Source: Lysobacter terrestris
GTDB lineage: Bacteria; Pseudomonadota; Gammaproteobacteria; Xanthomonadales; Xanthomonadaceae
Assembly: GCF_014489475.1 (NCBI RefSeq)
Contig: NZ_CP060820.1
Coordinates: forward strand, 682,001-746,000
Length of the DNA: 64,000 nt
Direction: 5' to 3'
Shown here: positions 1 through 8,132 of the stretch, one piece after another
Position numbering within the stretch: the first letter of the stretch is position 1
Layout: each line of letters starts with the position of its first letter
Program-made: the position numbers and the translations under genes
The notes under the pieces: model-generated
Databases searched by the model: none
Seen by the model: the letters and a program-made list of their open reading frames with translations, nothing else
What the model was told of the DNA's origin: nothing

Positions 1-1212
1 GCCGAAGCGCTCACCGAGGCGACGCACGATCGAGAGGCCCATGCCGCGGCCTTCCTCGCGCCCGTGATCGGCCCGGTAGAACGGATCGAAGGCCTTGACC
101 AGAATTTCCGGCGACATGCCGATGCCGGTATCGCGCACCACGATCTGCTCGGGCATCAGCACCAGTTCGATGCGGCCCTCGTCGGTGAAGCGCACGGCGT
201 TGCCGAGCAGGTTGCCCACCATCACCGCGAGCACGTGCGGCGGCGCGAACAGCGTGGGCGCGCCCTGGTCGATGACTTCCAGCTCGATCGGCCGACCGGA
301 CAGCAACGGCTGCACCCGCGCCACTTCGTGCGCGACGACTTCGCGCACGTCGAACTCCTCGCTCAGCGGTTCGACCTCCGCCTCGCGCGCGAGGATCAGG
401 AAGGCATCGATCACCGCCTCCATGTCGCGGCCGGCGCGCTGGATGCGCGAAAGCGAGCGCAACTGCCGTTCGTTCGCGCCCGGATCGGCCAGCATCAGGT
501 CGCTGGCCACGCGAATCACCGTCAGCGGCGTGCGCAGTTCGTGGCTGGCGTCGCGAGTGAAGTCGCGTTCGCGCTGCACGAAGTCGGTGACGCGATCGGC
601 CAGTCCGGTCAACGCCCCGGTGAGTTGGGCGACTTCGCTGCCCGAATCCGGCGGCAGCTTGCCCGGGCGGATGGCATCGGTGTCGGGTGCGCGCGGATCC
701 CACTGCGCCACGATGCCCGCCAGCCAGCTCACCGGCACCACCATCCGCTTGGTCGTGCGGTACGTCAGCCAGGCCATCAGGTACGAGGTGGCGAGCGCGA
801 ACAGCAAGGCGCCCAGCGTGGTCCATACGATCACCGTGTCGATGATCTCGGTGTCGATCGCCAGCACGAACCGCCCCTGCGGGCGATCGTCGACGTAGAC
901 GAAATGCCGGAATGCCAGCTGGTTCAATCCCTGCGGCAGGTCGCGTGCGGTCGGCGGCAGGGCGTCGAAGCCGCCATCGGGCGGCACGAAGTAGCTGCGC
1001 AACGTACGGCCGTTGAGCAGGGCGCCCGCGCCTGCGTCGCCCCCCGGGTACTGCTGCCAGAACAACGTCGCCTCGCGCTTCGCGGTCCAGGTCACCACCG
1101 ATTGGCGCACCGCCAGGCCCATCGCCAGCATGAAAAGGCACAGCGCAACGCTGGCGACCAGCGCCTGGGCGATGAAAGCCAGTTTGATCTTTCGTGGCAG
1201 CGCCTGCGGCAT
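1..1212 (-). CDS. Sensor histidine kinase, C-terminal end cut by window edge
   Basis: Partial gene: the reading frame is open to base 1, so the last residues lie outside. The ATG at 1212 follows the response regulator stop by 7 nt. About 404 residues are visible. They show a first membrane segment (about residues 9-33), a periplasmic or sensor stretch, a second membrane segment (about 126-150), a HAMP-like linker, and the HisKA box ASHELRTPLT with the phospho-acceptor near His224. The ATPase N box GNLLGNAVRF (about 332), G1 box DTGIGM (about 360), F box DPFYR and G2 box GRGMGLSIV follow. It would autophosphorylate and pass phosphate to the regulator encoded just upstream. The stimulus cannot be read from the sequence. 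The family assignment is firm; no specific gene name is justified. Confidence 0.93.
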   Translation of the reverse strand, partial: MPQALPRKIKLAFIAQALVASVALCLFMLAMGLAVRQSVVTWTAKREATLFWQQYPGGDAGAGALLNGRTLRSYFVPPDGGFDALPPTARDLPQGLNQLAFRHFVYVDDRPQGRFVLAIDTEIIDTVIVWTTLGALLFALATSYLMAWLTYRTTKRMVVPVSWLAGIVAQWDPRAPDTDAIRPGKLPPDSGSEVAQLTGALTGLADRVTDFVQRERDFTRDASHELRTPLTVIRVASDLMLADPGANERQLRSLSRIQRAGRDMEAVIDAFLILAREAEVEPLSEEFDVREVVAHEVARVQPLLSGRPIELEVIDQGAPTLFAPPHVLAVMVGNLLGNAVRFTDEGRIELVLMPEQIVVRDTGIGMSPEILVKAFDPFYRADHGREEGRGMGLSIVRRLGERFG

Positions 1213-1219
1213 GACGCGG

Positions 1220-1930
1220 TCAGTCGGGCGGTTGCGATATGTCCGCCACGCGATAACCGGCGCTCTGAACGGTGTGCAGCAATTGTTTGTCGAAGGGTTT
1301 GTCGATGGTCTTGCGCAGGTTGTAGAGGTGGCTGCGCAGCGTGTCCGAATCCGGCAGCCCGTTGCCCCAGATCTCGCGCTCGATCTCCTGGCGGCTGACC
1401 ACGCGCGGCGACTCGCGCATCAGGATCGTCAGCAGGCGCAGGCCGATCGGCGAGAGCTGCAACTCGGTGCCGTCGCGGGTCACGCGCAGGCTGGCGGGAT
1501 CGAGCACGAGGTCGGCGACCTTGAGCACTTCGCCGCCGACCTGGCGGCGCTCGCGGCGGATCAGGGCGCGCAGGCGCGCTTCCAGTTCCTGGATCGCGAA
1601 CGGCTTGGTCAGGTAATCGTCGGCGCCGACCGACAGGCCGTTGAGCTTCTCGTCCAGCGTGTCGCGCGCCGTCAGCATCAGCACCGGCGTGGACTTGCGC
1701 GCTTCCTCGCGCAGCTTCTTGCAGACCTCGATGCCGTCCATGCGTGGCAGCATCAGGTCCAGCACGATCACGTCGTAACTGTTCTCGGTGGAGAGGCGAT
1801 AGCCGTCCAGGCCGTCGGCGGCGAAATCCACCTCGAAGCCGCGCCCTTCCAGGTACTCGCCTACCATTTCGGAGATGTTGCGGTTGTCCTCGACGATCAG
1901 GACCAGGCCACCGTCACGGGTTGATTGCAT
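1220..1930 (-). CDS. OmpR-family DNA-binding response regulator
   Basis: This 236-residue regulator has an N-terminal receiver domain (acidic pair in VEDN, phospho-acceptor Asp58 in IVLDLMLPRMDG, conserved Lys109 in LTKPF). A C-terminal OmpR/PhoB winged helix follows, with the recognition-helix region LRSHLYNLRKTID. I chose the ATG at 1930 because an AGGGAG ribosome site sits just upstream; the frame stays open to 1972, but that extension carries no receiver sequence. It forms an operon with the histidine kinase, whose ATG lies 7 nt downstream. It very likely controls transcription of unknown targets once phosphorylated by that kinase. It is divergent from the DUF486 gene across about 120 bp, where its promoter must lie; no convincing promoter hexamers were identified there. 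Confidence 0.93.
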   Translation of the reverse strand: MQSTRDGGLVLIVEDNRNISEMVGEYLEGRGFEVDFAADGLDGYRLSTENSYDVIVLDLMLPRMDGIEVCKKLREEARKSTPVLMLTARDTLDEKLNGLSVGADDYLTKPFAIQELEARLRALIRRERRQVGGEVLKVADLVLDPASLRVTRDGTELQLSPIGLRLLTILMRESPRVVSRQEIEREIWGNGLPDSDTLRSHLYNLRKTIDKPFDKQLLHTVQSAGYRVADISQPPD

Positions 1931-2052
1931 GAGCACAGGCTCCCTGTTCACTTCAGGTTTGTGAAGATGCACCGCTCAGGGTAGACGCTCCGTGAAGATC
2001 CAGCCAAGAACCTGAATCCATTCATTTTTTCCGCCCAAGACGCCCCACTGCC

Positions 2053-2391
2053 ATGCTCGAACGCCTCTACCCCGCCCTGCTGCTGCTCGCCTCCAACATC
2101 TTCATGACCTTCGCCTGGTACGGCCACCTGCGCTACAAGTCGGCGCCGCTGGCGCTGGCCATCGCGGTGAGCTGGGGCATCGCCCTGTTCGAGTACTGCC
2201 TGATGGTGCCCGCCAACCGCCTGGGCAGCGCCATGTATTCGGCGCCGCAGCTCAAGGGCATGCAGGAGGTGATCACCCTGCTGGTGTTCGCCGGCTTCTC
2301 CACCTGGTACCTGGGCCAGCCGCTGAAGTGGAACCACTGGGCGGGGTTCGCCCTGATCGTGGTGGCGGCGTGGCTGATCTTCCAGGATTGA
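2053..2391 (+). CDS. DUF486 (DMT-like) small membrane protein
   Basis: The 112-residue protein consists almost entirely of four hydrophobic helices with short polar loops. It matches the DUF486 family of small drug/metabolite-transporter-like proteins. Recognisable features are a first helix ending in TFAWYGHLRYK, the motif FEYCLMVPANRLG, the stretch QLKGMQEVITL, and a C-terminal helix ending WLIFQD. Members are inner-membrane proteins whose substrate is not established. The gene stands alone, divergent from the two-component pair, and is followed by a palindromic repeat region that separates it from the convergent DUF962 gene. Family confidence is high; function is unknown. Confidence 0.85.
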   Translation: MLERLYPALLLLASNIFMTFAWYGHLRYKSAPLALAIAVSWGIALFEYCLMVPANRLGSAMYSAPQLKGMQEVITLLVFAGFSTWYLGQPLKWNHWAGFALIVVAAWLIFQD

Positions 2392-2403
2392 GGTTGCAGG
2401 TCG

Positions 2404-2527
2404 CGCCCCCTCACCCTGCCGCTTCGCGACTTCGCGACGCTGTCCCTCTCCCCGCAAGCGGGGCGAGGGTGTTTTTTCTTCTCCCCGCCTGCGGGGAGAA
2501 GATGCCCGCAGGGCAGATGAGGGGGCG
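2404..2527. repeat. Composite palindromic intergenic repeat
   Basis: This stretch between two convergent genes is built from nested inverted repeats. An outer pair, CGCCCCCTCA (2404-2413) and TGAGGGGGCG (2518-2527), encloses two hairpins. Hairpin 1 spans 2444-2469 (CCCTCTCCCCGC paired imperfectly with GCGGGGCGAGGG). Hairpin 2 spans 2478-2501 (CTTCTCCCCGC paired with GCGGGGAGAAG) and is preceded by a T run at 2472-2477. The same CTCCCCGC/GCGGGGAG core recurs at 44222-44248. It resembles the dispersed palindromic repeats common in Xanthomonadaceae intergenic DNA. It could also terminate transcription from both flanking genes. Confidence 0.75.
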
Positions 2528-2553
2528 AGCGCAGCGAGCTTTCGCGAGTACGC

Positions 2554-2856
2554 CTAGAACCGGATCCGTCCCACCAGGATGTCCCTGAACATCACCCAGT
2601 CGCCCGCGAACGAATAGAACGGGTGCTTGAACGTCGCCGGCCGGTTCTTCTCGAAGAAGAAATGCCCGACCCAGGCGAATCCGTAGCCGCAGAACAGCGC
2701 GCCGAGCGCGTACCAGCCGTTGCGCTGCCAGATCGCCAGCGCGAGCAGCAGCAGGACGCCGCAGCTGCCGACGAAATGCAGGCGGCGGCACGTGCGGTTG
2801 ACGTGCTCGCCCAGGTAGTAGGGATAGAAATCACGGAAGCTGGAGAACTGGCTCAT
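2554..2856 (-). CDS. DUF962 / Mpo1-like membrane protein
   Basis: A 100-residue protein starting at the ATG at 2856 (MSQFSSFRDFYPYYLGEH). Family hallmarks are an N-terminal HVNRTCRRLHFVG segment, two central hydrophobic helices, and a conserved GHFFFEKNRPATFKHP motif rich in His and Lys. It ends in a short hydrophobic C-terminus. The family includes the yeast Mpo1 dioxygenase of fatty-acid alpha-oxidation; the histidines here would suit metal binding, but the bacterial function is inferred only. The frame continues upstream into mazG without family resemblance, so the internal ATG is preferred. It lies 37 nt downstream of mazG on the same strand. Confidence 0.82.
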   Translation of the reverse strand: MSQFSSFRDFYPYYLGEHVNRTCRRLHFVGSCGVLLLLALAIWQRNGWYALGALFCGYGFAWVGHFFFEKNRPATFKHPFYSFAGDWVMFRDILVGRIRF

Positions 2857-2893
2857 CGCATGATCCGCCGTCGAGGGGCTGCCGGTCGCGGGG

Positions 2894-3724
2894 CTATTTC
2901 TCGCCGTCCTTGGCCCGGTTCCAGTAACGATCCTGCGCCTCCAGCGACAACGCGGCAAGCGCGTGGCCGTCGGCATCGGCGAGGGTTTCCATCGCGCGGA
3001 AGCGGCGCTCGAACTTGAGGTTGGCGCGACGCATCGCCGCACCCACGTCGACCTTGGCGTGCCGCGCGATGTTGGCGGCGACGAACAGCAGGTCGCCGAT
3101 CTCGTCCTCCAGGCGATCGCGCGCGCCCATGTCGCCGGGATCGCGGGCAACCGCGTCGAACTCGACGCGCACTTCCTCGATTTCCTCGTGCAGCTTGGCG
3201 ATCACCGGCGCGATGTCGGGCCAGTCGAAACCGACCGTCGCCGCGCGCTTCTGCAGTTTCACCGCGCGTTGCCATTCCGGCAGGCCGCGGGCGATGCCGG
3301 CGAGCGCGGACGTGTCCTCGTGGCCGGCGGACGCGCGCTCGCGGCGCTTCTGCTCCTCCCACGCGACCGTCTGTGCATCGGCATCCTCGACCGTGGCATC
3401 GGCGAAGACGTGCGGGTGGCGACGGATCATCTTGTCGCTGATCGCGGCGACCACGTCGCCGAAGGCGAAGTCGCCCTGCTCTTCGGCCATGCGCGCATGG
3501 AAGACCACCTGCAGCAGCAGGTCGCCGAGTTCGTCCTTCAGCGCGTGCAGATCATTGCGGTCGATCGCGTCGGCCACCTCGTAGGCCTCCTCGATCGTGT
3601 ACGGCGCGATCGTGGCGAAGGTCTGCTCGACGTCCCACGGGCAGCCACCCTGCGGGTCGCGCAGGCGCCGCATGATTTCGAGCAGGGTGTGGATGTCGCG
3701 GTGGTCCTGCGGGAGCTCGGTCAT
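2894..3724 (-). CDS. mazG: Nucleoside triphosphate pyrophosphohydrolase MazG
   Basis: About 276 residues, typical of MazG (E. coli is about 263). It hydrolyses NTPs and dNTPs to NMP and pyrophosphate, a house-cleaning and stress-related activity in the cytoplasm. Two tandem MazG helical domains are visible. The first starts with the family signature LRDPQGGCPWDVEQTF and carries the acidic metal-binding set ELGDLLLQVVFHARMAEE. The second carries EEIEEVRVEF and DEIGDLLFVAANIARH near the C-terminus. The ATG at 3724 is chosen; an in-frame GTG at 3736 would add four residues. The 120 bp upstream separate it from cysQ on the same strand. Confidence 0.95.
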   Translation of the reverse strand: MTELPQDHRDIHTLLEIMRRLRDPQGGCPWDVEQTFATIAPYTIEEAYEVADAIDRNDLHALKDELGDLLLQVVFHARMAEEQGDFAFGDVVAAISDKMIRRHPHVFADATVEDADAQTVAWEEQKRRERASAGHEDTSALAGIARGLPEWQRAVKLQKRAATVGFDWPDIAPVIAKLHEEIEEVRVEFDAVARDPGDMGARDRLEDEIGDLLFVAANIARHAKVDVGAAMRRANLKFERRFRAMETLADADGHALAALSLEAQDRYWNRAKDGEK

Positions 3725-3844
3725 GTCGGTCTTCACTGGTGCGCGGATTTAGCGGGGATGCGTTGCGAGCACGCGATGGACGCGGGCGACACGGCCATCC
3801 ATGGTCGGGCGTTCGCGAAAGCAGCCGCGGCCGATGGGCAGCGG

Positions 3845-4648
3845 CTAGGCGCTTTCGCGCACCCAGTCGCGCCACGGCAGCGCGGTGTCGCCCAGGGCGA
3901 TGAAATCGCCGTTGAGGATCCGTTCGCGCTGGTTGTAGCGGAACGGCCGGCCCTGCGGATCGAACAGCGCGCCACCGGCGCCTTCGAGCACGCACTGGCC
4001 GGCGGCGGTGTCCCACTCGCTGGTCGGCCCGAAGCGCGGATACACGTCCAGCCCGCCTTCGGCGATGCGGCAGAACTTCAGCGACGAGCCCAGCCCCACC
4101 GGCTCCACTTCACCCATGCGGTCGATGAAGGCCTGCGTGCGCGCGTCGCGGTGCGAGCGGCTGGCGGCAACACGCAACGGCGCCAATGCCGGCGCGCGCA
4201 CGCGCAGCGGCGCCTCATGGCCGTGCTCGCGCACGCTCGCGCCCAGCGACGCGCCGCCGTACCAGAGCCGCCCTGTCACCGGAGCCTGTACGACGCCGAA
4301 CACGGCGACGCCGTCCTCGATGAGCGCGATGTTGACGGTGAATTCGCCGTTGCGCTTGACGAACTCGCGCGTGCCGTCGAGCGGATCGACCAGCCACAGG
4401 CGATTCCACCCGCGCCGTTCGCCGGTACTGACTTCGTGTGCGGATTCTTCCGACAGCACCGGGATGTCCGGGGTGATGCGCGCCAGGCCTTCGACGATGC
4501 AGCGGTGCGCCGCGAGATCGGCGGCGGTCAGCGGCGAATCGTCGTCCTTGTGCTCGACGGCGAATTCGCTGTCGTAGATGCCCAGGATCGCGGCCGCGGC
4601 GTCCTGCGCCAGGGCGATGACTTCCTCGCGCAATTCGCGGTCGATCAT
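3845..4648 (-). CDS. cysQ: 3'(2'),5'-bisphosphate nucleotidase CysQ
   Basis: This 267-residue member of the inositol-monophosphatase superfamily removes the 3' phosphate from PAP/PAPS, recycling the by-product of sulfate activation. Seen in sequence: the metal-binding Glu pair in PVLSEES, the signature DPLDGTREFVKRNGEF with its DPxDGT core, and the C-terminal metal motif SEWDTAAGQCVLEGAGG. The start is set by overlap: the ATG at 4648 shares bases with the stop of the upstream Nudix gene (ATGA), so the two genes are translationally coupled. An upstream in-frame ATG at 4666 would lie inside that gene and is less likely. It may act at the membrane face, as E. coli CysQ does. Confidence 0.94.
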   Translation of the reverse strand: MIDRELREEVIALAQDAAAAILGIYDSEFAVEHKDDDSPLTAADLAAHRCIVEGLARITPDIPVLSEESAHEVSTGERRGWNRLWLVDPLDGTREFVKRNGEFTVNIALIEDGVAVFGVVQAPVTGRLWYGGASLGASVREHGHEAPLRVRAPALAPLRVAASRSHRDARTQAFIDRMGEVEPVGLGSSLKFCRIAEGGLDVYPRFGPTSEWDTAAGQCVLEGAGGALFDPQGRPFRYNQRERILNGDFIALGDTALPWRDWVRESA

Positions 4649-5193
4649 GCCTGCAACCTCAGCCATTCGCGGGCGATGAAGAGCGCCGCGATGCTGCGGC
4701 CCTCGGAAAAATCCTCGCGCAGGATCAGTTCATGCAGCGCATCGAGTTTCCACGGAATCACTTCGAGCTCCTCGGGTTCGTCACCCGGCAGGCGCTCGGG
4801 GTACAGGTCGCGCGCCAGCACCAGTTGCGCGGTGTGGCTCATGTAGGTCGGGGCCAGGGTGATGTCGCGCAGCAGGGTGAGCGAGCGCGCGCCGTAACCA
4901 GCCTCCTCCTTCAGTTCGCGATCCGCGGCCTGCAGCGCGGTTTCGCCCGCGTCGATCCGGCCCTTCACCAGGCCCAGCTCGTAGCGGTGCATGCCGGCGG
5001 CGTATTCGCGCACCAGCAGCACCGTGTCGTCATCGAGCATCGGCACGACGATGACCGCGCCGTGGCCGCGGCCGTGGAGGCGCTCGTAGTTGCGGCGCTC
5101 GCCGTTGGCGAATTCGAGCTCGAGGCGTTCGAGCCGGTACGGCCCGGCCTCGTGTTCGGTGATGCGGTGGATGGTGGGCAGCCGGCGCGTCAC
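4645..5193 (-). CDS. nudE: NudE-like ADP-compound Nudix hydrolase
   Basis: About 182 residues, matching E. coli NudE (186). It should hydrolyse ADP-ribose, Ap3A, NADH and related ADP compounds. The complete Nudix box is present: a Gly, five residues, Glu, seven residues, then RELKEEAGYG. Preceding it is the family motif VLLVREYAAGMHRYELGLVKG. The GTG at 5193 is favoured because a GG-rich ribosome site precedes it and the resulting length fits; the frame extends further upstream to 5319 into the bioA region without homology. The stop overlaps the cysQ start. It diverges from bioA across 77 bp, which must hold both promoters. Confidence 0.9.
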   Translation of the reverse strand: MTRRLPTIHRITEHEAGPYRLERLELEFANGERRNYERLHGRGHGAVIVVPMLDDDTVLLVREYAAGMHRYELGLVKGRIDAGETALQAADRELKEEAGYGARSLTLLRDITLAPTYMSHTAQLVLARDLYPERLPGDEPEELEVIPWKLDALHELILREDFSEGRSIAALFIAREWLRLQA

Positions 5194-5270
5194 GAGCCAC
5201 CCCCGTGGCAACCACGCGACCCCGTCCGCGGACGCGCGGTGGCGGCCCCCGGGGCTGCGATAATGGCGGG

Positions 5271-6704
5271 ATGCAGGACACGACTCACGATCCAATGATG
5301 ATAGCGGACGCGGATGCATGGCGTTCGCGCGACCTGGCCGTGCTCTGGCACCCGTGCACGCAGATGCGCGAGCACCCGGACACGCTGCCGCTGCTGCCGA
5401 TCGCGCGCGGCGAAGGCCCGTGGCTGGTGGGCCGTGACGGTCGCCGCTACCTCGATGCGATCAGCAGCTGGTGGACCAACCTGTTCGGCCACGCCGAACC
5501 GCGCATCGCCGCCGCCATCGCCAGGCAGGCCTCGACCCTGGAACACGTGATCCTCGCCGGTTGCTCGCACGCGCCGGCGGTGGAACTGGCGGAACGGCTG
5601 CTGGCCATGGCCCCGCGCGAAGCCGGCCGCGCGCCCCTGGCCAAGGTGTTCTATGCCGACAACGGCTCGGCCGGCGTCGAAGTCGCGCTGAAGATGGCGT
5701 TCCACTGGTTCCGCAACCGCGGTGCACCGGGGCGCACCAAGTTCATCGCACTGGAGAACGGCTACCACGGCGAGACGCTGGGCGCGCTCGCGGTCGGCGA
5801 CATCCCGCTGTACCGCCGCATCTATGCGCCGCTGCTCGCCGAAGCCCTGTTCGCGCCGTCCCCGGACGCCTACCTGTGCGAGCCCGGGGAGACGCCGGTG
5901 AAGCGCGCGCAGCGCGCGGCCGATGCGCTGCGCGACATCCTCGAGCGCCACGCCGGTGAAGTCTGCGCCCTGATCCTGGAGCCGCGCGTGCAGTGCGCCG
6001 GCGGCATGCGCATGCACGATCCGGTCTACCTGCGCCTGGCGCGCGAACTGTGCGACGCGCACGGCGTGTTCCTGATCGCCGACGAGATCGCCGCCGGCTT
6101 CGGCCGCACCGGCACGCTGTTCGCCTGCGAACAGGCCCCCGGCGACGCTCGCGTTGCCGGTTCCAGCGGGGTCCAGCCCGACCTGCTGTGCCTGTCGAAG
6201 GGACTGACCGGCGGCGCGCTGCCGCTGGCGGCGGTGCTGGCGACGCAGTCGATCTACGACGGCTTCCTCGACGACTCGCGCGAGCGGGCGTTCCTGCATT
6301 CGCACAGCTACACCGGCAACCCGCTGGCGTGCGCGGCCGCGCTGGCAGCGCTGGACATCTTCGCCAGCGACAACATCATCGAACGCAACCGCGCGACCGC
6401 GGCCCGGATGGCCGCACTCGCGCAGCCGCTCGGTGCGCATCCGCATGTCGCCGACGCGCGCCAGGCCGGGATGATCGTTGCCTTCGAACTCACCCGGAAC
6501 GGCGACAAGCGCACGCCGTTCGATACGTCCCATCGCGTCGGCCTGCGCGCCTACCGGCATGCGCTGTCGCGTGGCGTGCTGCTGCGGCCGCTCGGCGACA
6601 TCCTCTACTGGATGCCCCCGTACTGCATCGACGACGACGCGCTGCAACTGCTGGCCGACGTCACCCGTAGCGCCATCGACGAAGCGACCGCGGAGGCCGG
6701 CTGA
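5271..6704 (+). CDS. bioA: Adenosylmethionine-8-amino-7-oxononanoate aminotransferase
   Basis: This 477-residue class-III PLP aminotransferase of biotin synthesis transfers the amino group of S-adenosylmethionine to KAPA, giving DAPA. Features: the N-terminal LWHPCTQM substrate motif typical of BioA, the YLDAISSWWTNLFGH segment, the cofactor glycine turn in DNGSAGVEVALKM, and the PLP-binding DEIAAGFGRTG. The Schiff-base lysine lies in LSKGLTGGALPL (about Lys310). The start is ATG 5271; the ATG pair at 5295-5300 is an alternative. Its TGA overlaps the rsmE ATG. No other bio gene is in the window, so bioA stands apart from a biotin cluster here. Confidence 0.95.
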   Translation: MQDTTHDPMMIADADAWRSRDLAVLWHPCTQMREHPDTLPLLPIARGEGPWLVGRDGRRYLDAISSWWTNLFGHAEPRIAAAIARQASTLEHVILAGCSHAPAVELAERLLAMAPREAGRAPLAKVFYADNGSAGVEVALKMAFHWFRNRGAPGRTKFIALENGYHGETLGALAVGDIPLYRRIYAPLLAEALFAPSPDAYLCEPGETPVKRAQRAADALRDILERHAGEVCALILEPRVQCAGGMRMHDPVYLRLARELCDAHGVFLIADEIAAGFGRTGTLFACEQAPGDARVAGSSGVQPDLLCLSKGLTGGALPLAAVLATQSIYDGFLDDSRERAFLHSHSYTGNPLACAAALAALDIFASDNIIERNRATAARMAALAQPLGAHPHVADARQAGMIVAFELTRNGDKRTPFDTSHRVGLRAYRHALSRGVLLRPLGDILYWMPPYCIDDDALQLLADVTRSAIDEATAEAG

Positions 6705-7441
6705 TGCGCACCATCCGCGTGCACGTGGAGGCGCCGCTGGCGCCGGGCATCGAACTGCAACTGCCGGACAGCGCGGCCGCACACCTGTCGCGCGTGCTGC
6801 GGCTGACGGTGGGCGACGCGTGCGTCCTGTTCAACGGCGATGGCCACGACCATGCGGCGCGCATCGTTGCGCAGGACAAGCGCGGCGTGCGCGTCGCGGT
6901 CGGCGAGTCGCAGCCGATCGACAACGAATCGCCACTGCGCATCACCCTGCTGCAGGGCGTCGCGCGCGGCGAGAAGATGGACCTGATCCTGCAGAAGGCC
7001 ACCGAGCTCGGGGTCAGCGCGATCGCGCCGCTGTGGTCGCAGCGCAGCGAGGTGAAGCTGGACGGCGAACGCGCGGCGAAGCGCCTCGCGCATTGGCGCG
7101 GGGTGGTGGCCGCCGCCTGCGAACAGTGCGGACGGGCCCGGCTCCCCGCGGTAACCGCGCCGGTGGCGTTGGCCGCGGCCTTGCAGGCGTTGCCCGCCGG
7201 TGGGCTGCGATTGATCCTGGATCCGGAAGGCGACCTCGGGCTGGCCACGCTGGACGCGCCAAATGGCGACGACGTCGTGCTCGCGGTCGGCCCCGAAGGC
7301 GGCTGGTCACCGCTCGATCGCGAGCAACTGGTGGCGGCGGGCTTCCGCGGCCTGCGCCTGGGGCCGCGGATCCTGCGCACCGAAACGGCGGGGTTGGCGG
7401 CGATCGCGGCGCTGCAGTCGCGACTGGGCGACCTGACCTGA
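6704..7441 (+). CDS. rsmE: 16S rRNA m3U1498 methyltransferase RsmE
   Basis: This 245-residue SPOUT-class methyltransferase (E. coli RsmE is 243) methylates N3 of U1498 in 16S rRNA using SAM. An N-terminal PUA-like RNA-binding part (HLSRVLRLTVGD; LFNGDGHDH) is followed by the trefoil-knot catalytic domain. That domain includes EKMDLILQKATELGV and WSQRSEVKLDGERAAKR, and the SAM-binding knot in AVGPEGGWSPLD and LGPRILRTETAGLAAIAAL. Translation is coupled to bioA by a TGATG overlap at 6702-6706. The 162 bp before the convergent chpC gene show no clear terminator. Confidence 0.96.
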   Translation: MRTIRVHVEAPLAPGIELQLPDSAAAHLSRVLRLTVGDACVLFNGDGHDHAARIVAQDKRGVRVAVGESQPIDNESPLRITLLQGVARGEKMDLILQKATELGVSAIAPLWSQRSEVKLDGERAAKRLAHWRGVVAAACEQCGRARLPAVTAPVALAAALQALPAGGLRLILDPEGDLGLATLDAPNGDDVVLAVGPEGGWSPLDREQLVAAGFRGLRLGPRILRTETAGLAAIAALQSRLGDLT

Positions 7442-7603
7442 CCGATACGGCCCGAGTACGGCCGTCGCGCAACGCATCGATGGGCTAAGCGGCCCGGTAA
7501 CACGCAGTGGATGTGCCGGCGATGCCGGCGCGCCGAAGCGGTGCCGGCAGAAGCGCTTGCGGAGCAGTGCGAGCGGCCGACGCAGTCGCCGGCGCGCGCG
7601 CGG

Positions 7604-8107
7604 TCAGGCGGCCTGGGCCTGTGCCAGCGCGTTGCCGATCAGGGCCTGCACGGCCTCAAGATCGGGAATGAAGGCCTCGTCCTCGTTGAGCCACACGCGC
7701 GCATGCACGCCACGCGGGAGCTGCTCGTCGGGTTCGTGCAGGAGGCGGTCCGTCGCCACCGTGACCAGGCGCGGGAAGCCCTGGGTCAGGATTGCGAAGT
7801 AAGGTGCCTTCGCATCCCCACCGAGCGCCTTGAGCACCACGACCTTGCTGCCCAGGCCACCGGCTTCCGGCGCGATGTCCGCCATCTGCGAGAATGCGAT
7901 CAGCGGCAGTTCCCAACCGCGCCAGCGGATGCGGCCCAGCAGCCAGTCCGGCGCCCCTTCCACCGGCGAAGGCGGCGCGAACGACAGCACCTCGGCGATG
8001 GTTGCGTTGGGCAGCAGCAGGCGGGCACGCGCAATGGCGATGAGCACGCCGCGGATGTCGGTCGGGGCGGCGTTCGGGCTCGGGGTGTTCATCGCCTGGC
8101 TGTTCAT
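7604..8107 (-). CDS. chpC: CheW-like chemosensory protein ChpC
   Basis: A 167-residue single CheW-like domain protein, last gene of the type IV pilus chemosensory operon; its order matches Pseudomonas chpC after chpA-chpB. The fold is suggested by GVLIAIARARLLLPNATIAEV, the paired WLLGRIRWRGWELPLIAFSQM strands, and later KVVVLKALGG and FAILTQGFPRLVTV. In Pseudomonas, ChpC is a second CheW adaptor thought to link other receptors to ChpA. The ATG at 8107 has a GGA about 10 nt upstream; ATG 8092 is an alternative. It starts 25 nt after the chpB stop. Function is inferred from position and fold; similarity to canonical CheW is low. Confidence 0.8.
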   Translation of the reverse strand: MNSQAMNTPSPNAAPTDIRGVLIAIARARLLLPNATIAEVLSFAPPSPVEGAPDWLLGRIRWRGWELPLIAFSQMADIAPEAGGLGSKVVVLKALGGDAKAPYFAILTQGFPRLVTVATDRLLHEPDEQLPRGVHARVWLNEDEAFIPDLEAVQALIGNALAQAQAA

Positions 8108-8132
8108 CGTTGTATCCGGGTTCTTCTAGTGC

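Noticed and set aside
7442-7603. Terminator between convergent rsmE and chpC
   Set aside because: Only short imperfect GC palindromes without T runs are present.
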